Shown here: one piece after another, positions 25,937-37,351 of the stretch
Numbering within the stretch: position 1 is the first letter of the stretch
Layout: every line of letters starts with the position of its first letter
NCBI RefSeq assembly: GCF_007829955.1
Contig: NZ_VIWX01000001.1
Span: forward strand, 1 to 64,000
Direction: 5' to 3'
DNA: 64,000 bases
DNA from: Saccharopolyspora dendranthemae
Lineage (GTDB): Bacteria; Actinomycetota; Actinomycetes; Mycobacteriales; Pseudonocardiaceae
Notes under the pieces: model-generated
Databases searched by the model: none
What the model was told of the DNA's origin: nothing
The model's input: only the letters and a program-made list of their open reading frames with translations
Translations under genes and position numbers: made by a program

Positions 25937-26306
25937 GCTCCCATTCCTCGAATCGCTCGACGTTGATGCGGCGCGCGCGACCGCCGAATTCTCCATCCGG
26001 AATCCCGATGCGCACGACGTTAGTCCGGCAATTCCCGGCAGCAAGACTCATTTCGCACCGAGGCGGCGGAAATCAGCACCGGACCAAGGCTGGGGCGATG
26101 CGCGCGATGCGCTCCGACCAGTCGGTTCTCACGTGATCGCATTCGCTCCCGCGCCGCGGCATCGTCGCCGTCGAGCGGTTCGCCCAGCGAATGCCGCGAT
26201 CGCTGCGCGAACCCGGCACCACGTCCCCGGGACGGGTTACCCGTGTGACGTCGAATGCCACGCCGAGGAGTGGAAATCGTTCTGCCATCGCCGCATTCGC
26301 GCCACG
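25937..26306. other. divergent intergenic region
   Basis: These 370 bp between the methyltransferase and GH43 genes contain no supported gene. A plus-strand frame stays open here but its residues look random. No clear operator or hairpin is seen; promoters for both flanking genes should lie here. Confidence 0.4.
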
Positions 26307-27335
26307 GTGAGCAGAGTGCGACACCGATCAGTTCTCTCCCGCCGGACCGTGCTGTCCGGTGCACTGGCCGCCGGAGCTCTCGCGATGACCAGCAAAGCCG
26401 CAGCCTCGGGTGCGCCAGCGCGCTTCCACAACCCGCTGGCGCGCAGACGTGCGGACCCGCACGTCTGCAGGCACACCGACGGGGCCTACTACTTCACCGC
26501 CACGGTTCCCACCTACGACGAGGTCGTGCTGCGCCGCTCCGAGACCCTTCCGGGGTTGAGCACCGCCGAAGAGCACGTGCTGTGGCGCAGGCACGACAGC
26601 GGGGAGATGAGCAAGCACATCTGGGCACCGGAACTGCACCACGTCGACGGCCGCTGGTACGTCTACTTCGCGGCAGGCAGCTCGGACGACGTCCAGTCCA
26701 TCAGGATGCACGTGCTGGAGAACTCCAGCCCCGATCCGATGACCGGGACATGGGTGGAGCGAGGGCGAATCCACACCCCGTGGGACACCTTCGCCCTCGA
26801 CGCCACGACCTTCGAGCACCGAGGTGCGCGGTACCTGGCGTGGGCCCAGCGCGAGCCGGGCATCGAGACGAACTCGAACCTCTACCTGGCTCCCCTGGAC
26901 GATCCCTGGACGCTCGGCGGCCGGCCGGTGCGCCTGTCGACTCCGACCCACGACTGGGAGACCCGAGGGTTCCGGGTCAACGAGGGGCCTGCGGCGCTCA
27001 TCGGCGAGGACCGCGTGTTCCTGACCTTCTCGGCCAGCGCCACCGACAGCAACTACTGCCTGGGCCTGCTGAGCGCGCCCGAGGATGCGGACCTGCTCGA
27101 CCCCGCGTCGTGGGACAAGAGGCCGGAACCGGTGTTCACCACCAACGTGGCCACCGGCCAGTACGGCCCGGGGCACAACAGCTTCACCGTCACCGAGGAC
27201 GGCACGAACGTGCTCGTCTACCACGCACGCCCGTACGACGCCGAGGTCGGCGACATCAACCGGCACGCCCGGCTGCAGACCTTCGGCTGGAAGCACGACG
27301 GCTCACCGGACTTCGGCGTGCCCGTAGCGGACTGA
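26307..27335 (+). CDS. exported glycoside hydrolase family 43 protein
   Basis: The protein has about 342 residues and a Tat-type signal (SRRTVLSG, then a hydrophobic stretch ending near ASGAPARFHNP). The mature part is a five-bladed GH43 propeller: RADPHV carries the catalytic-base Asp, the Asp in DTFALDATTF is the pKa modulator, and EGPAAL carries the acid Glu. The C-terminal DINRHARLQTFGW is typical of arabinofuranosidase-type GH43. It would hydrolyse arabinose or xylose side chains of plant polysaccharides outside the cell. GTG 26307 is the first start giving a Tat signal; GTG 26316 is possible. Confidence 0.85.
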   Translation: MSRVRHRSVLSRRTVLSGALAAGALAMTSKAAASGAPARFHNPLARRRADPHVCRHTDGAYYFTATVPTYDEVVLRRSETLPGLSTAEEHVLWRRHDSGEMSKHIWAPELHHVDGRWYVYFAAGSSDDVQSIRMHVLENSSPDPMTGTWVERGRIHTPWDTFALDATTFEHRGARYLAWAQREPGIETNSNLYLAPLDDPWTLGGRPVRLSTPTHDWETRGFRVNEGPAALIGEDRVFLTFSASATDSNYCLGLLSAPEDADLLDPASWDKRPEPVFTTNVATGQYGPGHNSFTVTEDGTNVLVYHARPYDAEVGDINRHARLQTFGWKHDGSPDFGVPVAD

Positions 27336-27342
27336 CAACGCA

Positions 27343-27378
27343 AGAGCGGTGCCCCGGCAGGAACCGGGGCACCGCTCT
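27343..27378. terminator. bidirectional hairpin terminator
   Basis: Stems of 14-15 bp (27344-27357 and 27364-27377, plus a flanking A-T pair) with a 6-nt loop lie between the convergent GH43 and gltD genes. Confidence 0.88.
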
Positions 27379-27391
27379 CATGCGCTCTGAC

Positions 27392-28843
27392 TCAGACCAT
27401 CGGGCGGTCCGTGGGCTCGATCGGTGCCGGGAGCACGTCCCGGCCCACGAGGTAGCGGTCCACGCCCGCGGCCGCGGAACGACCCTCGGAGATGGCCCAC
27501 ACGATCAGCGACTGGCCACGTCCCATGTCGCCGGCGCTGAACACGCCGTCCACGCTGGACATGAAGTTCTCGTCCCGCGCCACGTTGCCGCGCGGGTCGA
27601 ACTCCACGCCGAGGTCCTCCAGCAGACCGGGCTTCTCCGGACCGACGAAGCCCATCGCCAGCAGGACCAGCTGCGCCGGGATCTCCCGCTCCGTGCCGGG
27701 CACCGGCTCGAAGCCGGACTCGCCGCGCTGGACCTCGACGAGCCGCAGCGCCTGCAGCGAACCCCGGTCGTCACCCACGTACTCCTGGGTGTTGACCGAG
27801 TACAGCCGTTCGCCGCCCTCCTCGTGGGCCGAGGTGACCCGGTAGAGCATCGGGTAGGTCGGCCACGGGTGCGCCTCGGAGCGCTCCACGGGCGGCTGCG
27901 GCATGATCTCCAGCTGCGTCACCGACGCCGCGCCCTGGCGGTGCGCGGTCCCGACGCAGTCCGCACCGGTGTCACCGCCGCCGATGACGACGACGTGCTT
28001 GCCACCGGCGTGGATCGAGGGGCGCTCGAAGTCGCCCTCCTGCACCTTGTTGGCCAGCGGGAGGTACTCCATCGCCTGGTGCACGCCGTCCAGTTCGCGG
28101 CCCGGAGCAGGCAGGTCGCGGGCCTGCGTGGCACCACCGGCGAGCACGACCGCGTCGTAATCGGCGCGCAGCTGCTCCACGGTGATGTCCACACCGACGT
28201 TCACCCCGGTGCGGAACTCGGTGCCTTCGGCACGCATCTGCCCGAGCCGCCGGTCGAGCCGGCTCTTCTCCATCTTGAACTCGGGAATGCCGTAGCGGAG
28301 CAGCCCGCCGACGCGGTCAGCCCGCTCGTAGACCACGACGCTGTGCCCCACCCGGGTCAGCTGCTGCGCGGCGGCGAGCCCGGCAGGGCCCGAGCCGATG
28401 ACGGCGACGTTCTTGCCGGTCTGCTTCGGCGGGAGCTGCGGCGTGACGTACCCGGATTCCCAAGCCTTGTCGATGATGGAGATCTCGACCTGCTTGATGC
28501 TCACCGGGTCGCTGTTGATGCCGACGACGCACGCCGCCTCGCACGGGGCGGGGCACAACGTCCCGGTGAACTCCGGGAAGTTGTTGGTCGCGTGCAGCCG
28601 GTCGATCGCCGACTCCCAGTCCTCCCGCCACACCAGGTCGTTCCACTCGGGAATCAGGTTCCCCAGCGGACAGCCCTGGTGGCAGAACGGAATTCCGCAG
28701 TCCATGCAGCGACCGGCCTGCTTGGTCAGCCGCGGCTGCTCGAACTCCAGGTAGACCTCGCGCCAGTCCTTGATGCGCACGTCCACCGGGCGACGCTGCG
28801 GAGTCTCCCGCGGCGTCGTCATGAATCCCTTGGGGTCAGCCAT
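27392..28843 (-). CDS. gltD: glutamate synthase (NADPH) small subunit
   Basis: The 483-residue protein has the N-terminal Cys motifs [14 protein letters not shown] and CPAPCEAAC that bind two 4Fe-4S clusters, then FAD ([14 protein letters not shown]) and NADPH ([11 protein letters not shown]) dinucleotide folds and the AGDMGRG second FAD motif. It passes electrons from NADPH to GltB, which makes two glutamates from glutamine and 2-oxoglutarate. It overlaps the end of gltB by 8 bp, so the two are co-transcribed and translationally coupled. Length and order are standard. Confidence 0.97.
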   Translation of the reverse strand: MADPKGFMTTPRETPQRRPVDVRIKDWREVYLEFEQPRLTKQAGRCMDCGIPFCHQGCPLGNLIPEWNDLVWREDWESAIDRLHATNNFPEFTGTLCPAPCEAACVVGINSDPVSIKQVEISIIDKAWESGYVTPQLPPKQTGKNVAVIGSGPAGLAAAQQLTRVGHSVVVYERADRVGGLLRYGIPEFKMEKSRLDRRLGQMRAEGTEFRTGVNVGVDITVEQLRADYDAVVLAGGATQARDLPAPGRELDGVHQAMEYLPLANKVQEGDFERPSIHAGGKHVVVIGGGDTGADCVGTAHRQGAASVTQLEIMPQPPVERSEAHPWPTYPMLYRVTSAHEEGGERLYSVNTQEYVGDDRGSLQALRLVEVQRGESGFEPVPGTEREIPAQLVLLAMGFVGPEKPGLLEDLGVEFDPRGNVARDENFMSSVDGVFSAGDMGRGQSLIVWAISEGRSAAAGVDRYLVGRDVLPAPIEPTDRPMV

Positions 28844-31800
28844 GAGCCGCCTCCATGATCGCCTCGTTGACGTCGCGCCCTTCGCGCTCGGCCGCGCTCT
28901 GCGCTTCGAGCACGCGCTTGAAGTCGCGCGGCATGACCTTGCCGAACCGCTCGACCGCGGTGTCCCAGTCGGCGAGCAGCTCGCGGGCCACCGCCGACTC
29001 GGTCTGCTCGTAGTGCCTGCGCACCCGATCGTGCAGGAAATCGCGGTCTTCGTCGTCCAGCGTTTCCACGTCGACCATCTCGGGATTGATCCGCTGGGGA
29101 TCGATGTCCAGCACGTAGGCGACGCCGCCGGACATGCCGGCCGCGAAGTTCCGCCCGGTCGTCCCGAGGATCACGGCACGGCCACCGGTCATGTACTCGC
29201 AACCGTGGTCGCCCACGCCTTCGACGACGGCGATGGCACCGGAGTTGCGCACGCAGAACCGCTCGCCGACGATGCCGCGGACGAACAGCTCGCCGCCGGT
29301 GGCGCCGTAGAGCAACACGTTGCCGGCGATGATGTTCTGCTCGGCCACGAACGGCGCCTTCGTGTCGGGACGGACCACGATCCGCCCGCCGGAGAGGCCC
29401 TTGCCGACGTAGTCGTTGCCGTCACCGAGGAGGCGCAGGGTGATCCCGCGCGGGACGAACGCACCGAAGGACTGCCCGGCCGAACCGGTGAAGGTCACGT
29501 CGATGGTGTCGTCCGGCAGGCCCTCGCCGCCCCACCGCCTGGTCAGCTCGGAACCGAGCATCGTGCCGACGGTCCGGTTGACGTTGCGCACCGGGAGGTC
29601 CAGCCGGACCGGGGTGCCTTCCTTGAGCGCACCCTCGGACAGCTGGATCAACGTGTTGTCCAGCGCCTTGTCCAGACCGTGGTCCTGCTCGGTGGTCTGG
29701 TGCAGCGACACGCCCTCGGGCAGCTCCGGCACGTGGGTGATCGGAGCGAGGTCCAGGCCCTGGGTCTTCCAGTGCCGCACGGCGTCGGAGGTGTCGAGCA
29801 GGTCTGCGTGCCCGATCGCCTCCTCCAGGGAGCGGAAACCCAGCTCCGCCAGGTACTCCCGCACTTCCTGGGCGATGAACTCGAAGAAGTTCACCACGTA
29901 CTCCGCCTTGCCGGAGAACTTCTCGCGCAGCTTCGGGTTCTGCGTGGCCACGCCGACCGGGCAGGTGTCGAGGTGGCAGACCCGCATCATGATGCAGCCC
30001 GAGACCACCAGCGGAGCGGTGGCGAAACCGTACTCCTCGGCACCCAGCAGCGCGGCGATCACGACGTCACGGCCGGTCTTGAGCTGACCGTCGGTCTGCA
30101 CCACGATCCGGTCGCGCAGGTCGTTGGCCAGCAGCGTCTGCTGCGTCTCGGCCAGGCCCAGCTCCCAGGGACCACCGGCGTGCTTGATCGACGACATCGG
30201 CGAAGCACCCGTGCCGCCGTCGTGACCCGAGATGAGCACGACGTCGGCGTGCGCCTTGGAGACACCCGCCGCGACCGTGCCGACTCCGACCTCGCTGACC
30301 AGCTTGACGTGAATGCGCGCCTGGGGGTTGGCGTTCTTCAGGTCGTGGATCAGCTGCGCCAGGTCCTCGATCGAGTAGATGTCGTGGTGCGGCGGCGGCG
30401 AGATCAGCCCGACACCCGGCGTGGAGTGCCGCGTCTTGGCGACCCACGGGTACACCTTGCCGCCGGGCAGCTGACCGCCCTCTCCCGGCTTGGCGCCCTG
30501 GGCCATCTTGATCTGGATGTCGTCGGCGTTGACCAGGTACTCGCTGGTCACGCCGAAGCGGCCGGAGGCGACCTGCTTGATCGCCGAGCGGCGCGAGTCG
30601 CCGTTGGCGTCCGGCGTGAACCGGTCGGCGTCCTCGCCGCCCTCACCGGTGTTGGACTTGCCGCCCAGGCGGTTCATCGCGATCGCCAGGGTTTCGTGCA
30701 TCTCCTGCGAGATCGACCCGTAGGAGATGGCGCCGGTCGCGAAGCGCTTGACGATGGAGGCGACGGATTCGACCTCCTCCACCGGCACCGGCTTGCGCAC
30801 GCCCTCGCGGAACTTGAACAACCCGCGCAGCGTCATCAGGTCGCGCGACTGGTCGTCGACGGCCTCGGTGTACTCCTTGAACACCTCGTAACGCCCGGAG
30901 CGCGTGGAGTGCTGGAGCTTGAACACCGTCTTCGGGTTGAACAGGTGCGGTTCACCGTCGCGGCGCCACTGGTACTCGCCACCGACCGCCAGCGAGCGGT
31001 GCGGAGCGTGGACGCCGTCGACCGGGTACGCGCGGCGGTGCCGCTCGGCTGCTTCCTGCGCCAGCACGTCGAAGCCGACTCCGCCGAGCCGGGAGGTGGT
31101 GCCGGTGAAGCAGTGCTCCACGACCTCCTCGCCGAGACCGATGGCCTCGAAGATCTGCGCACCGGTGTAGGAGGACACAGTGGACACGCCCATCTTGGAC
31201 ATCGTCTTGCGCACGCCCTTGCCCAGCGCCTTGATCAGGTTCGCGGTGGCGTGCTCGGCATCGGTGTCCTTGATGACGCCGGTGTTGACGAGGTCCTCGA
31301 CGGTGGCCATTGCCACGTAGGGGTTAACGGCAGCGGCGCCGTAACCGATGAGAAGAGCGACATGGTGCACTTCGCGGACGTCGCCGGCTTCGACGATCAA
31401 GCCCACCTGGGTGCGGTCCTTCTCCCGCACCAGGTGGTGGTGCACCGCACCGGTGGCCAGCAGCGACGGGATGGGTGCCCGCTCCGCATCGGCCTGGCGG
31501 TCCGACACCACGAGGACGTGAGACCCGTTGGCGACGGCCGCCGAAACCTCTTCGCAGATCTCGTCGAGCCGCGCCTTCAGCGCCGCTCCCCCACCGGAGA
31601 CCTGGTAGGTGGCGTCGATGACGGCCGGCTTGAGCTCGGGACGGTCACCGTCGTCGTTGATGTGAACGATCTTGGCGAGCTGAGCGTTGTCGAGAACCGG
31701 GAACGGCAGCACCAGCTGGTGGCACGCTTCCGGGTCGTGGCCGAGCAGGTTGTGCTCGGGTCCGACGTGGGTGCTCAGCGACGTCACCAGCTCTTCGCGG

Positions 31801-33398
31801 ATCGCGTCCAGCGGCGGGTTCGTGACCTGTGCGAACAGCTGGGTGAAGTAGTCGAAAAGCTGCCGCGGACGTTCCGACAGCGCGGCGAAGCCGGTGTCGT
31901 TGCCCATGGAGCCGATCGGCTCGGCGCCGGTGGTGGCCATCGGCTGCAGCAGCACCCCGAGCTCTTCCTGGGTGTAGCCGAAGACCTGCTGCCGGTGCAC
32001 CAGGGAGTCGTGAGAGGGCAGTTCGCGCTCGCGCTCGGGCAGGTCGCCCAGTCGCACGACGCCACCGTCCAGCCACTCCTGGTACGGGTACTCCTCGGCG
32101 AGCTCGCCCTTGATCTCGTCGTCGTCGATGATCCGGCCGGCCTCGGTGTCGACCAGGAACATCCGGCCCGGCTGCAGTCGGCCCTTGCGCACGACCTTCT
32201 CGGGCTCGAACTCCAGCACGCCGACCTCGCTGGCCAGCACGACGAGTCCGTCCTCGGTGACCCAGTAGCGACCGGGTCGAAGACCGTTGCGGTCCAGCAC
32301 CGCACCGATCTGGGTGCCGTCGGTGAAGGCCACGAGCGCCGGGCCGTCCCACGGCTCCATCAGGTAGTTGTGGAACTCGTAGAACGCCTTGCGCTTCGGG
32401 TCCATCTCGGCGTGGTTCTCCCACGCCTCGGGGATCATCATCAGCACCGAGTGCGGCAACGAGCGACCACCGAGGTGCAGCAGCTCCAGGACCTCGTCGA
32501 AGGTCGCCGAGTCGCTGGCCTCCGGGGACGCGATCGGGTACAGCCGCTTGAGCTCGCCGGGGATGAGATCGGTCTCGAGCATGCTCTCGCGGGTCCGCAT
32601 CCAGTTGCGGTTCCCCTTGACCGTGTTGATCTCACCGTTGTGCGCGATGAACCGGTACGGGTGCGCCAGCGGCCAGGACGGGAACGTGTTCGTGGAGAAC
32701 CGCGAGTGCACCAGCCCGATCGCGCTGGCGAAGCGCTCGTCGCGCAGGTCCGGGTAGAACGCGCCCAGCTGCGTCTCGGTGAGCATGCCCTTGTAGACGA
32801 TCGTCCGCGCGGAGAGGCTCGGGAAGTACACGTTGGCTTCGTGCTCGGCGCGCTTGCGCACGCAGAACGCGCGGCGCTCGAAGGCCAGCGCCGACTCGGC
32901 CTGCTGCCCGTTCGGGGTGCCGATGAACAGCTGCCGGAAGTTCGGCATCGTCTCGCGCGCTGCGGTTCCCGCGCTGTCCGCGGCGATGGGGACCTCGCGC
33001 CAGCCCAGCAGTCGCAGTCCTTCTTCTGCCACGATCCGGTCGATGACGGCGACGGCCTCCTCGGCCGCGGTGTCATCGGCGGGCAGGAAGGCCGTACCGG
33101 CCGCGTAGCTGCCGGCTTCGGGGAGCTCGAAGGGCACGGCAGCGCGGAAGAAGGCATCCGGGATCTGGGTCAGCAGTCCGACACCGTCACCGGTCTCGGG
33201 GTCAGCACCCTTCGCACCGCGGTGCTCCAGGTTGCGCAACGCAGTCAGTGCTTTGTCAACCAGGTCGTGACTCCGCCGACCGCGAAGGTCGGCGACGAAT
33301 GCGACACCGCAGGCGTCGTGCTCGTTAGCCGGGTCATACAGACCACTGGCTCGGGCGCTGCGCTGCGCCACGCTTCTTGCATGGTGGGATTGGGGCAT
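28836..33398 (-). CDS. gltB: glutamate synthase large subunit
   Basis: The 1520-residue protein has an N-terminal Ntn glutaminase domain whose nucleophile would be Cys30 (HDACGVAF) after removal of a propeptide, the central and FMN-binding TIM-barrel domains (about residues 850-1220, with [10 protein letters not shown] and [14 protein letters not shown]), the 3Fe-4S motif [15 protein letters not shown], and the C-terminal beta-helix domain with repeated GG/GGxxxVRG turns. It catalyses ammonia transfer from glutamine to 2-oxoglutarate. ATG 33398 is preceded by GGGAGG with 4-nt spacing; the frame is open upstream but not gltB-like. The long antisense frame across it is not a gene. Confidence 0.97.
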   Translation of the reverse strand: MPQSHHARSVAQRSARASGLYDPANEHDACGVAFVADLRGRRSHDLVDKALTALRNLEHRGAKGADPETGDGVGLLTQIPDAFFRAAVPFELPEAGSYAAGTAFLPADDTAAEEAVAVIDRIVAEEGLRLLGWREVPIAADSAGTAARETMPNFRQLFIGTPNGQQAESALAFERRAFCVRKRAEHEANVYFPSLSARTIVYKGMLTETQLGAFYPDLRDERFASAIGLVHSRFSTNTFPSWPLAHPYRFIAHNGEINTVKGNRNWMRTRESMLETDLIPGELKRLYPIASPEASDSATFDEVLELLHLGGRSLPHSVLMMIPEAWENHAEMDPKRKAFYEFHNYLMEPWDGPALVAFTDGTQIGAVLDRNGLRPGRYWVTEDGLVVLASEVGVLEFEPEKVVRKGRLQPGRMFLVDTEAGRIIDDDEIKGELAEEYPYQEWLDGGVVRLGDLPERERELPSHDSLVHRQQVFGYTQEELGVLLQPMATTGAEPIGSMGNDTGFAALSERPRQLFDYFTQLFAQVTNPPLDAIREELVTSLSTHVGPEHNLLGHDPEACHQLVLPFPVLDNAQLAKIVHINDDGDRPELKPAVIDATYQVSGGGAALKARLDEICEEVSAAVANGSHVLVVSDRQADAERAPIPSLLATGAVHHHLVREKDRTQVGLIVEAGDVREVHHVALLIGYGAAAVNPYVAMATVEDLVNTGVIKDTDAEHATANLIKALGKGVRKTMSKMGVSTVSSYTGAQIFEAIGLGEEVVEHCFTGTTSRLGGVGFDVLAQEAAERHRRAYPVDGVHAPHRSLAVGGEYQWRRDGEPHLFNPKTVFKLQHSTRSGRYEVFKEYTEAVDDQSRDLMTLRGLFKFREGVRKPVPVEEVESVASIVKRFATGAISYGSISQEMHETLAIAMNRLGGKSNTGEGGEDADRFTPDANGDSRRSAIKQVASGRFGVTSEYLVNADDIQIKMAQGAKPGEGGQLPGGKVYPWVAKTRHSTPGVGLISPPPHHDIYSIEDLAQLIHDLKNANPQARIHVKLVSEVGVGTVAAGVSKAHADVVLISGHDGGTGASPMSSIKHAGGPWELGLAETQQTLLANDLRDRIVVQTDGQLKTGRDVVIAALLGAEEYGFATAPLVVSGCIMMRVCHLDTCPVGVATQNPKLREKFSGKAEYVVNFFEFIAQEVREYLAELGFRSLEEAIGHADLLDTSDAVRHWKTQGLDLAPITHVPELPEGVSLHQTTEQDHGLDKALDNTLIQLSEGALKEGTPVRLDLPVRNVNRTVGTMLGSELTRRWGGEGLPDDTIDVTFTGSAGQSFGAFVPRGITLRLLGDGNDYVGKGLSGGRIVVRPDTKAPFVAEQNIIAGNVLLYGATGGELFVRGIVGERFCVRNSGAIAVVEGVGDHGCEYMTGGRAVILGTTGRNFAAGMSGGVAYVLDIDPQRINPEMVDVETLDDEDRDFLHDRVRRHYEQTESAVARELLADWDTAVERFGKVMPRDFKRVLEAQSAAEREGRDVNEAIMEAAHG

Positions 33399-33833
33399 CG
33401 GACCTCCCGTCGACAGGCTGCAGCGCGCAGCAGGGCATGAATCACCCACTGCGAACCGCGGGAGCCTTTGGGGGCACTGACAAATTAAGGATGCGCCGTT
33501 GCACTCTTGGTCAGTTTGAGGCACTGTACAGACCCAGCGGCCCAAAAGCTACCGCTAGGTAACACGAAGTTGAGAGAACGTGACATCTCTCAGAAGGTGA
33601 GACGTCGTTGTCGCTCGGGCCGAGAGTCCGAGGAATTGTGCACCACGCATCTGTCCTAAGGCGACAGCTAGCGATCATCAGTGGTGTTATTCACGATCTC
33701 ATTGCACCTTACCGAATGTGGCCCGAATCGCAGCGCACACCATTCGGATTCGGTTCAGATCGAGCGCATTATCCGTAATTGTCGGTGCACCGTCCGTGTG
33801 CACCTGGTCGATCACCCGAATGCGCAAGCACTT
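33399..33833. other. intergenic region upstream of gltB
   Basis: These 435 bp separate the 3' end of the GT87 gene (same strand) from gltB. The stretch is clearly less GC-rich than the genes and should hold the gltBD promoter. I see no gene, riboswitch or strong hairpin that I can defend. Confidence 0.45.
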
Positions 33834-35108
33834 TCAGACACCGGCCGGTTCCGGAAGCGGCGCGGGCTGCACCTGCGGAGTCGGCCGCTGGCGCCGGGCG
33901 TTGCGCACCAGCAAGCCGATCAGAACCAGCCCGAGGAACGCGTAGGGATTTCCGAACGTGTGGGCCACCACGTCCCACGGAGGGCCGGCGGGCATCCAGT
34001 TGAACGCGGCGGCCAGCACTGTGACCAGCGTCCAACCGGCCACGGCCAGCCAGCCGACGCTGCGCAGCCGAACCGCGAAGGCCAACAGCACCAGGAGGCC
34101 GGGAGCGACCCACACCCAGTGGTCTGACCACGACGTGGGCGAGATCAGCAGTGCCAGCAGCGCATTGGCCAACACCGCGAGAACCGGTTCCACTCGGCGG
34201 ATCGCGAACACGACGGCGATCGTCACACCGACCGACAGCACCAACCAGAGACCGTTCTGCGCGGTCACCGGGAGCTCCAGGCGCGCCAGCGCACCCATGA
34301 TGGATTGGTTGGTGTGGAACGCGGATCCGCTCACCCCGTGCGCGGGCCCCTTTCCGAACCAGTACTCCACCGCCGCGGAGAAGTTCAGCGCGAACCCGGC
34401 CAGCGTGGCCAGCACCGCGCTGACCACGGCCACGACCGCAGCGCGGTAGTCCTTGCGGAAGAGCAGGAACAGCAGGAAGGCGGCCGGGGTGAGCTTGATC
34501 GCAGCCGCCAGCCCGATCAGAAGCCCGCGCGGCCATCGCGGCGATTCGGCCAGGCAATCGGCCATCACCATGCCCATCAGCAGGATGTTGACCTGCCCGA
34601 GCCCGAAGGACGAGTAGACGGGCTCCAGGAAGAGCGTCCAGGGCAGCAGCACCATGGCCACGGCCAGCGCCCCTCGCTGCCCCACCGCGGCCCACAGGTG
34701 CCGCGTCACCAGGTACAGCGTGCCGCCGATGGCGAGCAGGTCCAGCAGGTAGAGCACGATCAGCCCCGCGCTGAACGGCAGCAGGGCCAGGGGCGCCAGC
34801 GGTGCCAGCGCGAACGGCGGGTACACCCACGGCAGGACTCGACCGATGCTCACCGTCGGAGCGGTGTTCATGATGTCGCCGCCGGCCAGCCAGGTGTGCA
34901 CCGCCCAGCGGTACACCTGGTAGTCGATCGCCGATTCCTGACCGATCCCGGCGCGCGGTGTGAGCAGCAGCAGACCGAGCGAGGCCAGCACCAGCGGGGC
35001 GCATATCAGCGCGATCGCGCGCGAGTTCGCCAGCACGAAAACGCGCAGGCGGCCGGGCAGACCGCCCAGGTGCAGATCAGGGACGGAGCCGATCCGAACC
35101 GTGGCCAC
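33834..35108 (-). CDS. GT87-family polyprenol-phosphate-mannose-dependent mannosyltransferase
   Basis: The protein has about 424 residues and around ten transmembrane segments. The first extracellular loop after TM1 carries IDYQVYRWAVHTW, with the Asp that acts as catalytic base in PimE-type GT87 (DUF2029) enzymes. Members add alpha-1,2-mannose to phosphatidylinositol mannosides or lipoglycans on the outer face of the membrane. GTG 35108 has AGAGGA 6 nt upstream; an upstream ATG at 35186 is also in frame but adds a 26-residue non-family tail. The exact acceptor cannot be inferred. Confidence 0.85.
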   Translation of the reverse strand: MATVRIGSVPDLHLGGLPGRLRVFVLANSRAIALICAPLVLASLGLLLLTPRAGIGQESAIDYQVYRWAVHTWLAGGDIMNTAPTVSIGRVLPWVYPPFALAPLAPLALLPFSAGLIVLYLLDLLAIGGTLYLVTRHLWAAVGQRGALAVAMVLLPWTLFLEPVYSSFGLGQVNILLMGMVMADCLAESPRWPRGLLIGLAAAIKLTPAAFLLFLLFRKDYRAAVVAVVSAVLATLAGFALNFSAAVEYWFGKGPAHGVSGSAFHTNQSIMGALARLELPVTAQNGLWLVLSVGVTIAVVFAIRRVEPVLAVLANALLALLISPTSWSDHWVWVAPGLLVLLAFAVRLRSVGWLAVAGWTLVTVLAAAFNWMPAGPPWDVVAHTFGNPYAFLGLVLIGLLVRNARRQRPTPQVQPAPLPEPAGV

Positions 35109-35266
35109 CCTGTGTCCTCTCGTCCGAGCGGCACCGGCCATCATTGAGCGTGATCGTCCGATCACACCGAGTTCGCCAAGCCGCATGAATTCCCCGGTGA
35201 AAGCCGGAAAACCTTAACCCACGGAACACGACGGCCCGCAGTCGCCTCGCCGGGGCGACCGGATCT

Positions 35267-35758
35267 TCAACCAGCCAGGTCCATCGGCCCCAGGACCTTC
35301 GCCAGCAGTTCACCCAACCGAGCCCGCTCCTCGGCGCTGAGCGGCTCCAGCAGAGCCCGCTCGTGCTCCAGCTGAGCGGGGAAGACCCGGTCGATGACCT
35401 CGCGTCCGCGTTCGGTCAGCCGCACGTCGACCTCACGCCTGTCTCGAGCGGACGTGTTGCGCGTGATCAGGCCGTCCTCCTCCAGCCGCGCGAGGCGCTT
35501 GGTGGTGGCCGCACCGGACGACAGCATCTCCCTGGTCAGCTGGCTGGGGCGCAGGCCGCCTCCGGCCCGGCGCAGCGCGCTGAGCACCTCGAACTCCATC
35601 CGGGACAGCCGCAGGTCGTCGAGGACCTCGTCGTGCCGCTGGTTGGTGAGCGCCGCGAGCCTGCGCACGCGCCCGATCACCTCGATGGGCGTGAGGTCCA
35701 GGTCCGGATGCTGCTCGCTCCATTGCTCGCGGATCCGTCCGACGACGTCCAACGTCAC
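35267..35758 (-). CDS. MarR-family transcriptional regulator
   Basis: The 163-residue winged-HTH protein has the MarR core (LRPSQLTREMLSSGAATTKRL, split by position about 72-92, then DRREVDVRLTERG wing). It is divergent from a FUSC-type exporter with only 38 bp between the two starts, so it very likely represses that exporter and itself through the GTAAAA/TTTTAC site between them. The ligand is unknown; aromatic acids are usual for MarR/exporter pairs. Confidence 0.9.
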   Translation of the reverse strand: MTLDVVGRIREQWSEQHPDLDLTPIEVIGRVRRLAALTNQRHDEVLDDLRLSRMEFEVLSALRRAGGGLRPSQLTREMLSSGAATTKRLARLEEDGLITRNTSARDRREVDVRLTERGREVIDRVFPAQLEHERALLEPLSAEERARLGELLAKVLGPMDLAG

Positions 35759-35770
35759 ACTCCTTCACGA

Positions 35771-35794
35771 GTAAAACACCTAGTAACATTTTAC
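35771..35794. promoter_or_regulatory. MarR operator overlapping the exporter promoter
   Basis: Perfect inverted half-sites GTAAAA and TTTTAC are separated by 12 bp in the 38-bp gap between the divergent marR and FUSC genes. They flank TAACAT (35784-35789), a likely -10 element 7 bp before the FUSC GTG. Binding would block the promoter directly. Confidence 0.7.
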
Positions 35795-35796
35795 CT

Positions 35797-37338
35797 GTGA
35801 ACGGTTATCTGATCCAGACCTTGCGGACCCGCGATGCCCTCAGGTTCACGTCGATGTTCGGCGGCGTGCTCGTCCCGGCCCTCCGGGTCGGCACGTCCTA
35901 CGCCCTGCCGATCGTCGCGCTGCTGATCGCAGGCCGCCTGGAACTCGCACCGTTCGCCGCGCTGGGCGCCTTCACCTCGCTGTACTGCCGGGTCGACCCG
36001 TACGGGCGCAGGGCCTGGCTGCTGCCGGTGGTGGCGATCGGCCTGACCGCGAGCGTGGCGGCCGGTGCCGTCGCCTCCGCCGCAGGCGCCGGAGGCGTGA
36101 CGAAGGTCGTGGTCCTGACGCTGGTGGCGACGCTGGCCAAGCTGCTGGCAGACGTGCTGCGCGTGGGTCCGCCCGGCGGGCTGATGTTCGTCTTCGCCGC
36201 CGGAGCCGCCGCGTACTCGCCCCAGTCCTGGAGCGGGGTCGCAAGCGCCGTCGGAATCGCCGCCGCTTCAGCCGCGGTCTCGTACGCGATCAGCATGCTC
36301 GGCGGCATCCTGCACCCGACCGGGCCGCACCGGCTCAACACCGCGAGGGCCCTGCTGGCCGTCGCCGATCACCTGGAGACTCCAGGCGCCGGCGCTCGCA
36401 GTCGTGCCCACACCGCCGTGCACCACGCGCTCAGCGCGCTGCCCACCGGCGAGCGCCGGACGACGACACGGCTGCGCGCACACCTGGCGCACGCCGACCA
36501 CCTCCTGCACCACCCGGCCGACGCGGCCCCGGAGCTGCGCGCGACGGCGACGAAGATGCGGCGCGGCCGGGTGCCCGCCGCGCGGCTGGACCGCCCGGCG
36601 CCCAGGCCGGTGGCCGCTGGTCGCGCCAGGATCGCCGAGTTCCGCACCAACGCCGTGCGGATGGCGGTGGCCTCGCTGGTCACCGGCCTCCTCGCATCGA
36701 CCTTCCAGCTCGACCACGCCTACTGGGCCGTGGTCTCGGTCAGCTCGGTCCTCCAGTCCCACAACACCGCGACCACCTGGCAGCGGGCCCTGCAGCGCAG
36801 CGCGGGCACCATCGCGGGTTCGCTGCTGGCGCTCAGGATCTTCGCGGCGAATCCGTCACCGGCGATGATCCTGGTGGTGATCGTGCTCTGCCAGATCGCC
36901 GCCGAACTGGTGGTGATGTCCAACTACGGCCTCGGGCTGACCTTCGCCACTCCCCTGGCGCTGTGCTTGGCGACCTTGGGACACCCGACCGAACCCGTCC
37001 ACCTGGTCGCCGAACGCGTCGGCATGACGTTGTTCGGCGCGCTGCTGGGCGTGGTGGTCTGCCTGGTGCTCTCCAACGACCGGGCACGCACGCGGTTGCG
37101 CGAGGCCGTGGAGACGTGCCGCACCGCGACCCTGGAGCTGCAGCGCTCGCCCGCCGACCCGGCGGTGCGCGACCGGTTGGTGGCCGCGGTGTTCGCGCTG
37201 CGCGACGCCCACCGCGTCGCGGCAGGCGAGCCGCTGCGTCCGCACCAGGGCGATCAGGAGGTGCTCGACACCGAGCACGACGCCTACCTGGAGCTCTCGG
37301 CCACCTCGGCCCCGGCCCGCAGCACCCGGCCGGGCTGA
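35797..37338 (+). CDS. FUSC-family aromatic-acid-type exporter
   Basis: The 513-residue integral membrane protein has two blocks of about six TM segments (roughly residues 25-170 and 285-420) separated by a hydrophilic helical domain. The second block with LDHAYWAVVSVSSVLQ and the GTIAGSLLA motif matches the fusaric-acid-resistance (FUSC/AaeB) family, which exports aromatic acids and other toxic compounds. The GTG start lies 7 bp after TAACAT and no Shine-Dalgarno is present, so the transcript is probably leaderless. The divergent MarR is the likely regulator. Confidence 0.87.
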   Translation: MNGYLIQTLRTRDALRFTSMFGGVLVPALRVGTSYALPIVALLIAGRLELAPFAALGAFTSLYCRVDPYGRRAWLLPVVAIGLTASVAAGAVASAAGAGGVTKVVVLTLVATLAKLLADVLRVGPPGGLMFVFAAGAAAYSPQSWSGVASAVGIAAASAAVSYAISMLGGILHPTGPHRLNTARALLAVADHLETPGAGARSRAHTAVHHALSALPTGERRTTTRLRAHLAHADHLLHHPADAAPELRATATKMRRGRVPAARLDRPAPRPVAAGRARIAEFRTNAVRMAVASLVTGLLASTFQLDHAYWAVVSVSSVLQSHNTATTWQRALQRSAGTIAGSLLALRIFAANPSPAMILVVIVLCQIAAELVVMSNYGLGLTFATPLALCLATLGHPTEPVHLVAERVGMTLFGALLGVVVCLVLSNDRARTRLREAVETCRTATLELQRSPADPAVRDRLVAAVFALRDAHRVAAGEPLRPHQGDQEVLDTEHDAYLELSATSAPARSTRPG

Positions 37339-37351
37339 CCGCCGCCGGACG

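Noticed and set aside
28770..33440. Very long (about 1550-codon) open frame antisense to gltB
   Set aside because: It is fully antisense to a clear gltB, its product is low-complexity Arg/Gly/Val/His-rich, and such frames arise from extreme third-position GC.
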